The notes beneath the pieces were generated by a model that saw only the letters and a program-made list of their open reading frames with translations, was not told where the DNA came from and ran no database searches. Shown here piece by piece: positions 1-4,908 of a stretch of 18,045 nt of DNA. Each line of letters opens with the position of its first letter. The stretch's first letter is position 1. The DNA is taken from NCBI GenBank assembly GCA_030622775.1, contig JAUXFS010000002.1:1-18045 (forward strand), read 5' to 3'. The stretch comes from Rhodospirillales bacterium. GTDB taxonomy: Bacteria; Pseudomonadota; Alphaproteobacteria; Rhodospirillales; Defluviicoccaceae. The translations under genes and the position numbers were made by a program.

Positions 1-44
1 GCAATCCAGAGAGAGCCCTGCGAGCGTTTGCGCCATCGGGCGGG

Positions 45-90
45 GATTCCTGGATCGCCGCGTCGCTCCGCTCCTCGCGATGACGACGAG
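45..90. repeat. Dispersed intergenic repeat-like sequence
   Basis: This stretch contains the phrase CGTCGCTCCGCTCCTCGCGA followed by TGACGACGAG and preceded by TCCTGGATCGC. ATCGC and GCGAT can pair across a loop. From memory, closely similar sequences (often with ATTGC/GCAAT arms) recur many times between genes in several alphaproteobacteria. Only one copy is visible in the window, so repetition within this genome is inferred, not seen. It lies downstream of the last gene of the cluster and does not look coding. Confidence 0.4.
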
Positions 91-109
91 GGAGCGCCGG
101 CGCGCGGAC

Positions 110-126
110 GTAAACAAATTGTTCAC
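110..126. promoter_or_regulatory. 17-bp imperfect palindrome, operator-like
   Basis: The site reads GTAAACAAATTGTTCAC. Seven of eight base pairs are symmetric around the central A, and it is AT-rich inside GC-rich surroundings. It sits just downstream of the stop codon of the gene at 149-610, so it would not control that gene by position. It could be an operator for something left of the window or the remains of a terminator stem, but no T-tract follows it. The symmetry is seen; a regulatory role is a guess. Confidence 0.2.
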
Positions 127-148
127 CATGCGCCTACGGACGGTTTGA

Positions 149-610
149 TCAGGGCGTGACGATCTTCAGCTCGTAGTCGGAGACGCTGCCGGTCGAGAGC
201 TCGACCTTGTAGGAGCCCGACCCGGTCGCGCCCTGCCACTTTCCGGCACCGCCGACGATCTCAAGAGTGCCGTCGCTGTCGATCCGACTACCCTTGACGA
301 CGAGGCTGTCCCGCTCGGTTTCGTGGAGCAGGCAATAGAACTCGTTGCTGTATCCGCCTGCCGCGGTCCGCAGGGCCACGCCCAGGCATTTACCCTCCAG
401 CCCCCCCTCCGGGCTTGCGTCGCCGGTCAGCACCACGCTGCTCCGCTCCAGAATGACGGTGTCGCCGGTCGGCAGGGCGCTCAGCGTCTCGGTCGACTCG
501 CCGTAGATTTCGGTTCCACGGTAGATCACCGTCTCCCCGGCCCAACTTGCCCCGAGGGTCGGAACGAAGAGAGAGGCGGCCAGGAGGATCGTCTTGTTCA
601 CGGCTTTCAT
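149..610 (-). CDS. Secreted protein of unknown function, possible AOC-like beta barrel
   Basis: The start is taken at MKAVNKTILL because it gives a clean signal peptide: a Lys-containing n-region, a hydrophobic core, and a likely cleavage after ASWA near residue 24. An in-frame ATG eight codons upstream (634) would only add a hydrophilic tail. Neither start has a strong ribosome binding site. The protein is about 153 residues and has two cysteines, near the middle (KCLG and FYCLL). The C-terminal third has the pattern GTLEIVGGAGKWQGATGSG, which resembles the GGxGKYxGAxG turn of allene-oxide-cyclase or dirigent-like eight-stranded barrels. That resemblance is from memory and weak. It is probably periplasmic. 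It is the last of six small exported genes on this strand and I cannot assign a function. Confidence 0.7.
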   Translation of the reverse strand: MKAVNKTILLAASLFVPTLGASWAGETVIYRGTEIYGESTETLSALPTGDTVILERSSVVLTGDASPEGGLEGKCLGVALRTAAGGYSNEFYCLLHETERDSLVVKGSRIDSDGTLEIVGGAGKWQGATGSGSYKVELSTGSVSDYELKIVTP

Positions 611-733
611 GTCATACCAACCCGCTTTGTCCATAGGCTACCATTTCAGAATGACGTGCTGCTTCAACGGGCGGCCGCCGGCAAATTGCCACTCTCAACA
701 TCGCGCCCCAACATCCTTTGCCAGAAAAATTTT

Positions 734-739
734 TGTCAA
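734..739 (-). promoter_or_regulatory. Possible -35 element for the secreted-protein gene
   Basis: On the minus strand TTGACA, a perfect -35 hexamer, overlaps the stop codon of the pentapeptide gene and is followed by an A5T5 tract. The -10 at normal spacing (GGATGT or GATGTT) is poor. The site would drive the gene at 149-610, about 125 bases downstream. The match could be chance. Confidence 0.15.
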
Positions 740-1197
740 TCACACCGTTTCAGGGTCAGGCCGGCGGGCAACAGCGTCTTGCCATCCCCCGTTCCGTCGT
801 CGCAGGTTTCATCGAGCTGGGCCTGGGTGAGGCCGACCGCACCGGTCAGGTTCGCCCCGCCGAGCACGGTCCGAACCAGCTTCGCTCCGGTGAGATTGGC
901 CTTCTTCGCCTGCGCATCGACGAGAATGGCGTCGGTGAGATCGGCCCCGCCAAGGTTGGCGCCGTTGAGTTTGGCCTCGTTGAACACCGCCTCGGTGAGG
1001 TTGGCGCCACTCAGGTCGGTACCCGAGAAATCGGCGCCGACGAACTCCCCGGCATGCAGGTTGGCGCCGCTCAAATCGCACTTCGAACATTCGCCGGCGG
1101 TCTTGAGCTTGTGGATCGACGCCGGGTCGAACGCATGCGCGTTCGCGCCGATCAACAGCGCTGCGCCGACAACCACGGTCCGGATCACCATTACCAT
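736..1197 (-). CDS. Exported pentapeptide-repeat protein
   Basis: The start is placed at the ATG at 1197 (MVMVIRTVVV). An AGAGG lies 8 bases upstream, and the start gives a signal peptide with a hydrophobic core and likely cleavage after ANAHA. A second ATG two codons later is the alternative. The mature protein begins with a C-x-x-C pair (ECSKC), then about 60-70 residues of A(D/N)LxX pentapeptides such as LSGANLHAGEF, GANLGGADLTDA and KANLTGAKL. Such repeats fold as a right-handed quadrilateral beta helix. The tail carries two more cysteines (ETCDDG and KRCD). It is about 153 residues, probably periplasmic or surface exposed. Pentapeptide proteins have many roles, so no specific function is claimed. 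Confidence 0.85.
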   Translation of the reverse strand: MVMVIRTVVVGAALLIGANAHAFDPASIHKLKTAGECSKCDLSGANLHAGEFVGADFSGTDLSGANLTEAVFNEAKLNGANLGGADLTDAILVDAQAKKANLTGAKLVRTVLGGANLTGAVGLTQAQLDETCDDGTGDGKTLLPAGLTLKRCD

Positions 1198-1251
1198 CAC
1201 CACCACCTCTTCGTTTTGTTGAATTTCCTTGCCGCATGATACCAACAGGCC

Positions 1252-1563
1252 CTAGTCCGCGGCCTTGGCGTCGACGCAATCGAAAACGCTCTGGGTCGAA
1301 TTCGGATGGGCCAGCACCGTGCCCGAACCCGATTTCATCGTGCGTTCGAACACGGCCGTTTTGCCATACTTGGCGCAATGCTCGTCGGCTTCCACCCCGG
1401 CCATCGAGCCGTACCGGGAGTCGTGCTGGATGGTAATGCCCTCCGGTTGCGGATCGACGATCACGTTCTTTTCCTTGGACGAGCAGCCGGTGATGACCAA
1501 CGCCGCCCCAAGGACCATCGGGATGCGCCACGAGAAAGCATCAAACCTCGAGACCCGCTTCAT
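1252..1563 (-). CDS. Small lipoprotein
   Basis: The chosen ATG (MKRVSRFDAF) has GGGGAG about 8 bases upstream. The open frame continues 105 codons further up, but that part overlaps the next gene and looks non-coding. Residues 1-26 form a lipoprotein signal ending in the lipobox VITGC, with Cys27 as the predicted lipidated residue. The mature part, about 77 residues, has a conserved-looking EHCAKYGKTA segment and a C-terminal VFDCV. The two cysteines could form a disulfide. This HCxxYGK...C layout is familiar from uncharacterised alphaproteobacterial lipoproteins. Asp after the lipobox is absent (CSSKE), which by the enterobacterial rule suggests outer-membrane sorting. Function unknown. Confidence 0.8.
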   Translation of the reverse strand: MKRVSRFDAFSWRIPMVLGAALVITGCSSKEKNVIVDPQPEGITIQHDSRYGSMAGVEADEHCAKYGKTAVFERTMKSGSGTVLAHPNSTQSVFDCVDAKAAD

Positions 1564-1591
1564 TTCATCGCTCCCCACCGCTTTTCCGGGT

Positions 1592-1936
1592 TCACTCGAG
1601 CGGCTCGACGCGCGACCCGGTGTCGCCCATGAACTTGACCCTGTAGCGTCCGTTCTCGCAGGTGATGATCCACGCCTCTTCGCCGGGCGACGATTGTCCG
1701 GCATCGCGGGCGGCGCTCTTCGGATGCTCACAGGCGTATCCGTGTACGCGGACGGCGGCGGCGATCGCGTCCATTCCCGCCGGGTTGTCCGACTGCGCCC
1801 GGGCGGACGGGGCGCCGGCAACAATCGCCGCGGCGAGCAATCCGCAGGCGGCGGCGATGCCGGCCCGCATGCGGCCATCGCCGTGACGCCGCCGCGATGA
1901 ACGCGTCCCTATGGTTGGAATGAAACCTACCGTCAT
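1592..1936 (-). CDS. Secreted small protein with paired cysteines, unknown function
   Basis: The start at 1936 (MTVGFIPTIG) is preferred because GGAGAGGAG lies about 8-10 bases upstream. The internal ATG at 1870 (MRAGIAAACG) has no such site but would give a more compact signal peptide. Either way a hydrophobic stretch AACGLLAAAIVAGA is followed by likely cleavage after ARA. The mature protein, about 65 residues, contains GYACEHP and WIITCENGRYRVKFMG, with two cysteines that may pair. The ENGRYRVKF segment resembles the strand-turn of PepSY-like small periplasmic proteins, but this is too short to assign. It sits between two lipoprotein genes on the same strand. Confidence 0.7.
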   Translation of the reverse strand: MTVGFIPTIGTRSSRRRHGDGRMRAGIAAACGLLAAAIVAGAPSARAQSDNPAGMDAIAAAVRVHGYACEHPKSAARDAGQSSPGEEAWIITCENGRYRVKFMGDTGSRVEPLE

Positions 1937-1994
1937 CCTACGGACTCCTCTCCACGAAAATTCTTCCGGCGAAACGGGAATCCCGCCGGCTCGC

Positions 1995-2219
1995 TCATTG
2001 TCTCCTGCCTTCGGCATCCCTTCCCCACGCCTCGCGCGCGCGCTCGAGCTGTTCGGCGTCCTCCGGGTGGAGGCATTCGGCGAATTCCACGGTTCCGCGC
2101 GTATAGCCCTTGTCGCGACACGCCGCCTCGGCCCGCGTGTCGGATGTGCCCGAGCACGCCGCCAATGTCAAAAATCCGAGGATCATCGCAAGCAGACGCC
2201 ACTTTGAGAAAACACGCAC
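1995..2219 (-). CDS. Very small lipoprotein
   Basis: The start is GTG at 2219 with GGAGGG 8 bases upstream. The 74-residue product begins MRVFSKWRLLAMILGFLTL, then the lipobox LAAC with Cys22 as the lipidated residue. The mature part, about 53 residues, has CRDKGYTRGTVEFAECL, a C(x)GxxxGTxxFxxC layout shared with many small uncharacterised alphaproteobacterial lipoproteins (from memory). A charged helix-like tail follows (EDAEQLERAREAW). The gene is about 60 bases upstream of the next reading frame in the transcription direction. Function unknown. Confidence 0.78.
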   Translation of the reverse strand: MRVFSKWRLLAMILGFLTLAACSGTSDTRAEAACRDKGYTRGTVEFAECLHPEDAEQLERAREAWGRDAEGRRQ

Positions 2220-2280
2220 CGACCCATCCCTCCGCCGAGATACCGCAGGCCGAGAACATGCCGCCAGACAGGCCGAGCCG

Positions 2281-2844
2281 TCAACGCTCGATCTTGCTCA
2301 TCTTCGAGCCCTCGACCGACAGGTCGCCCATAAGGCCCCTGTGGCCGAAGGCGAAGGCGATGACCGGTTCCTTTTCGATCAAGGTGTCGATGTCACCGAT
2401 GTTGGCCTTGTCGATCAGGGTGACGTTGGCGTCGGCGCCGGCCTCCCAGCCCGAGCTGTTGCGGAAATCGTCCAGGGCTTTTACCGTCATGAACATGATG
2501 ATCCCGGCATGCTTCTCGGCCCCGATCTGCAGGCCGATCGACCCCGAGCTGGTGCTGTAATAGGCGATGGTCCTGGCGCCGATGACCAGCGCGCCCTCGC
2601 CGTAGGAGCCGCCGAGAATGAGACCGGCTTCGGTGATCTCCGGAAACACCAGCATGCCGTTGGCCTTGGCCGCCGCCGCCTTGCAGCCGGGGACCTGCCT
2701 GGCGCAGGTCTCGCGGGCGGCCTTGACCCCGGCGTCGATTTCCTTCGCCGTGTCCGCCCTCGCCACCGACCCGACCCCGGCAACGACGACAGCGGCGACA
2801 ACGGCCGCCACCCCCCTGCCCTTCGATCCATTCGTCCTCGTCAT
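2281..2844 (-). CDS. SYLF/Ysc84-domain exported protein
   Basis: The ATG at 2844 has GGGGAGGTGAGG upstream. Residues 1-30 form a signal peptide (long Ala/Val core, cleavage after ARA). The rest matches the SYLF/Ysc84 family: KANGMLVFPEITEAGLILGG, then GEGALVIG, then YYSTSSGSIGLQIGA, and further on VTLIDKANIGDID followed by EKEPVIAFAFGHRGLMGDLS. In eukaryotes the SYLF domain binds phosphoinositides. Bacterial members are typically secreted or periplasmic and of unclear function, presumably lipid or membrane binding. At 187 residues it is near the usual bacterial length. It is the first of the small exported-protein cluster, separated from the truncated lpxI by 256 bases. Confidence 0.93.
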   Translation of the reverse strand: MTRTNGSKGRGVAAVVAAVVVAGVGSVARADTAKEIDAGVKAARETCARQVPGCKAAAAKANGMLVFPEITEAGLILGGSYGEGALVIGARTIAYYSTSSGSIGLQIGAEKHAGIIMFMTVKALDDFRNSSGWEAGADANVTLIDKANIGDIDTLIEKEPVIAFAFGHRGLMGDLSVEGSKMSKIER

Positions 2845-3100
2845 CGATGCCTCACCTCCCCGATCGGTTCACCCCTCCGCGCCAGCGGAACCCCCGCCCG
2901 ACGCACCGGAATGACGTGCGCTCACTCACGAGCCGCCTCCGCGGCTCACCAACGACAACCCTACCCACAAAGCCCCGTTTTGGCACCGGCGTTGTCAGCA
3001 ACACCCCCGATACTTGTCGGGAATAATCGAGTCCCGGCCGGCTCGCGAGTACGCCCTTGCCCCCCACTGATCCGGCGCCGCCCACCAGGGACCTCGGGCG
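2845..3100 (-). other. Gap between truncated lpxI and the SYLF gene
   Basis: This 256-base stretch lies where the C-terminal half of lpxI and then lpxB would be expected. The lpxI frame stays open for about 83 codons after its TAG, but the translation (for example KGVLASRPGLDYSR) shows nothing I recognise as the LpxI C-terminal domain. There is a perfect 7-bp hairpin at 2930-2947 (GAGCCGC/GCGGCTC, loop CTCC) without a T-run. The SYLF ribosome binding site is at the low end. Confidence 0.6.
2930..2947 (-). terminator. Hairpin downstream of lpxI, possible transcription end
   Basis: GAGCCGC and GCGGCTC form a perfect 7-bp stem with a 4-base loop, about 150 bases after the lpxI stop. No U-tract follows on the minus strand, so an intrinsic terminator in the strict sense is not supported. 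It could be an RNA-stabilising or processing element. Confidence 0.25.
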
Positions 3101-3514
3101 CTACGGGGTGGCGAGCAGGGTTTCCGGTTGGAGGACCCGGAAGCCTTCGGTCTCTTCCATCTCGCGGACCAGCGCGCCGAGGAGCCCGTCGTCGTCGTCG
3201 AAGACCCTATTTCCCTTCCTGGCCAGGAACCTGACGGCCCACAGGTCCGGCTTCAGCTCGGCGAGCGATGGCCGGCGGACCGGGCCGGCGAGCACCAGTT
3301 CCTCGACATTTTCGCGGCGCAGCAGCTTGAGGGCCTTGCCGGCGGCGCCGAGGCGGATCCAGGCATGGGGGGTGTCGCCGACCGCCTCCGGCGAGGTGCG
3401 GCCTTCCAGGGCGAGGACGAAGAACGGCCGCCCGCAGTCCCGGCAGGCGGCGATGATCCGCGCCGGAAGGTCCCCCTCGCCGGCGATGATTCCGAGTTTG
3501 GAGGCGGTGCTCAT
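3101..3514 (-). CDS. lpxI: N-terminal half of LpxI (UDP-2,3-diacylglucosamine pyrophosphatase), truncated
   Basis: The ATG overlaps the fabZ stop as ATGA, so translation is coupled. The 137-residue product starts MSTASKLGIIAGEGDLPARI, the LpxI N-terminal signature. It continues through FVLALEG, AWIRLGAAGKALKLLR, ELVLAGPVRRPSL and EMEETEGFRVLQPETLL, where the LpxI N domain normally ends. LpxI proteins are usually about 270-285 residues; the second domain, reported to carry the catalytic aspartate, is missing. LpxI cleaves UDP-diacylglucosamine in lipid A synthesis, and this half should not do so alone. The fragment shows no internal frameshift and normal codon use, so it is either a recent truncation or a retained single-domain protein. 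lpxA, normally between fabZ and lpxI, is absent. Confidence 0.85.
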   Translation of the reverse strand: MSTASKLGIIAGEGDLPARIIAACRDCGRPFFVLALEGRTSPEAVGDTPHAWIRLGAAGKALKLLRRENVEELVLAGPVRRPSLAELKPDLWAVRFLARKGNRVFDDDDGLLGALVREMEETEGFRVLQPETLLATP

Positions 3515-3999
3515 TCAGGCGCGCCCGGCATCTTCTCGTCGCGGATCATCGCCGCGTAGGTGGCCTCGGCGACCACCTCGCCGTCGACTTCGGCCTTGCC
3601 GTTGAACTTCCAGACGTTGCGGCGGTTGCGGCTCTTTACGACGTGAACGTGGAGGATGTCGCCGGGAACCACCGGCTTGCGAAAGCGCGCGGACTCGATC
3701 GACATGAAGTAGACCAGGCTGCCCTCGCGCTCGGCGCCGAGGGTGGCGACGACCAGCGCCGCCGCGGTCTGGGCCATCGCCTCGATGATCAGCACCCCGG
3801 GCATCAACGGGGCGCCGGGAAAATGGCCCTGGAAGAACGGCTCGTTGACGCTGACGTTCTTGATGCCGGTGGCTCGCTGGTTGGGGACGAGATCGATGAT
3901 CCGGTCGATCATCAGCATCGGATAGCGGTGTGGGATCATCCGCTTGATCTGGTCGATGTCGATCGTTGTTCCGCGGGTGGCGATGGTCTCCGTATCCAT
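3511..3999 (-). CDS. fabZ: 3-hydroxyacyl-ACP dehydratase FabZ
   Basis: FabZ dehydrates beta-hydroxyacyl-ACP to trans-2-enoyl-ACP in type II fatty acid synthesis, in the cytoplasm. The ATG at 3999 is chosen: AAGGGA lies 9 bases upstream, and the frame above it is not FabZ-like. The 162-residue hotdog protein shows IKRMIPHRYPMLMIDRI near residues 18-34, the catalytic block QGHFPGAPLMPGVLIIEAMA with His59 and Glu73, and a C-terminal strand set ending ATYAAMIRD. In the usual locus it lies between lpxD and lpxA, competing with LpxA/LpxC for hydroxymyristoyl-ACP. Here both neighbours are gone, so only its fatty-acid role is supported locally. Its stop overlaps the lpxI start. Confidence 0.97.
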   Translation of the reverse strand: MDTETIATRGTTIDIDQIKRMIPHRYPMLMIDRIIDLVPNQRATGIKNVSVNEPFFQGHFPGAPLMPGVLIIEAMAQTAAALVVATLGAEREGSLVYFMSIESARFRKPVVPGDILHVHVVKSRNRRNVWKFNGKAEVDGEVVAEATYAAMIRDEKMPGAPE

Positions 4000-4195
4000 C
4001 GGTTGCGTCCCTTTCTCTTGGGGGATCCGCGGCCGCGAAATCCCCACCGGGTCCGCGTACCGTCGCGCCCGCGGCTGCGCCTGGCATGGCGCGCCCCGGG
4101 AGATCCCCTGACCTCCTGCCATTGCGGTGTCCTGGTCCGCGTTGCCGCTCGAACGACGGCTCGGCGCATTCGATCAGGGCCCGCCTCGTTCGGAC

Positions 4196-4224
4196 GTTAT
4201 CGCCGATCTCGGCCGGATTATCAA
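4196..4224 (-). promoter_or_regulatory. Candidate sigma-70 promoter for fabZ-lpxI
   Basis: On the minus strand TTGATA (5 of 6 to the -35 consensus) is followed after 17 bases by GATAAC (4 of 6 to the -10 consensus). It lies about 197 bases ahead of the fabZ start, in a region that is not coding. It would let fabZ be expressed apart from the bamA-skp transcript. This is pattern matching only. Confidence 0.3.
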
Positions 4225-4287
4225 ATCCGCTGATCGATTGTCCCTCTCGGTCTCGCCGAGCCCGGCCACCGACGCGCGCGACCGGGG

Positions 4288-4339
4288 TCGCCGACTCGCC
4301 GCGTCTGCCTATATTGGCCGCGTCTGCCGATTGGCCGCG
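4288..4339. repeat. Short imperfect tandem repeats after skp
   Basis: Three adjacent units share a core. On the plus strand these are TCGCCGACTCGCCGCG, TCTGCCTATATTGGCCGCG and TCTGCCGATTGGCCGCG (16, 19 and 17 bases). The last two differ only by a short insertion and one or two substitutions. They begin immediately downstream of the skp stop codon. They may be scar sequence from the loss of lpxD or a simple slippage array. Confidence 0.5.
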
Positions 4340-4344
4340 TTCGC

Positions 4345-4905
4345 CTACTGGCCGGGGGCGGCGATCTCGATGGTGGGCAGTTGCTGGTCCAGAAGCTTGA
4401 CCACGTCCGCGGTGATGTCCAGCGACGGATTGAAGAACGCGGTCTGATTCCGCCTCAGGATCAGGGCCAGCTTTCTTTCGGTGAAGATCTGCTTGACGAT
4501 GTTGTTGAGGGTGGTTTCCACCTGCCGCATGGCGGCGGCCTGCGCCTGGTCGAGTTCGCGCTTGCGCCGGAGCATCTTCTCCTGCGCCTCGAGGGCCCGC
4601 TGCTCGAACTTGCGGCGTTCCTCGTCGTAGGCGTCGTCGGTGAGGATGGTCGCCTGCCTTCGCGCCAGTTCCTCCTGGGCGTCGCGAAGCTCCTCCTCCG
4701 CCTTGGCGGCGTCGGCGCGGTAGCTCTCCAGAAAGGGGCGAAGCTGCGCGTTGATGCTCTTGACCGCGGCCGACTCGCGGAACACCTTGCCGACGTCGAC
4801 GACGGCGATCTTGAGCGGCCCTTGCTGCGCCGCGGGGATCCTCGCCGGCATCGTCGCGAGAACGAAGGCGACCAAAACCAACGCCGCAATGCGCGGGAGA
4901 CTCAT
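4345..4905 (-). CDS. skp: Periplasmic chaperone Skp/OmpH family
   Basis: Skp is a periplasmic holdase that escorts unfolded outer-membrane proteins to the BAM complex. The 186-residue protein has a signal peptide (MSLPRIAALVLVAFVLATMP, cleavage near residues 26-28). It then has the OmpH-typical strand KIAVVDVGKVFRES, a long charged coiled-coil (about residues 55-135, rich in EEELRDAQEEL and RKFEQRALEAQEK), and a C-terminal cap with IVKQIFTERKLALILRRNQ and DITADVVKLLDQQLP. Its start lies 3 bases after the bamA stop, and its own ribosome binding site is weak, so coupling to bamA is likely. Downstream, lpxD is absent. Confidence 0.94.
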   Translation of the reverse strand: MSLPRIAALVLVAFVLATMPARIPAAQQGPLKIAVVDVGKVFRESAAVKSINAQLRPFLESYRADAAKAEEELRDAQEELARRQATILTDDAYDEERRKFEQRALEAQEKMLRRKRELDQAQAAAMRQVETTLNNIVKQIFTERKLALILRRNQTAFFNPSLDITADVVKLLDQQLPTIEIAAPGQ

Positions 4906-4908
4906 CGA

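Larger units (their letters stand above)
4000..4344 (-). other. skp-fabZ gap where lpxD would normally be
   Basis: This 345-base stretch contains no credible gene on either strand. It holds a cluster of short imperfect direct repeats next to the skp stop (4288-4339), a candidate promoter (4196-4224), and the fabZ ribosome binding site. lpxD is about 1 kb, so at most a small remnant could remain. One frame at 4190-4225 reads FDNPAEIGDNVR, faintly like a hexapeptide turn of LpxD (see rejected items). Confidence 0.6.

Noticed and set aside
2852..3085. In-frame continuation of lpxI after its TAG, which might be a readthrough C-terminal domain
   Set aside because: The frame stays open for about 83 codons, but that is too short for the LpxI C domain and shows none of its motifs. 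The composition looks like non-coding GC-rich sequence.
2110..3234. 374-codon open frame on the plus strand across the SYLF gene and the lpxI gap
   Set aside because: It is Arg/Pro-rich without domains and covers the well-supported SYLF gene and part of lpxI on the other strand.
3511..4122. Longer FabZ start giving 203 residues
   Set aside because: The extra 41 residues are Arg/Pro-rich and unlike FabZ, and the ATG at 3999 has a good ribosome binding site.
4190..4225. Possible LpxD remnant: minus-strand frame reading FDNPAEIGDNVR, like the LpxD hexapeptide segment IDNxVQIGHNVRIG
   Set aside because: Only a dozen residues match, the flanking residues in frame are unlike LpxD, and a GC-rich random frame can give such a match. 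It would need a profile search against LpxD to revive it.
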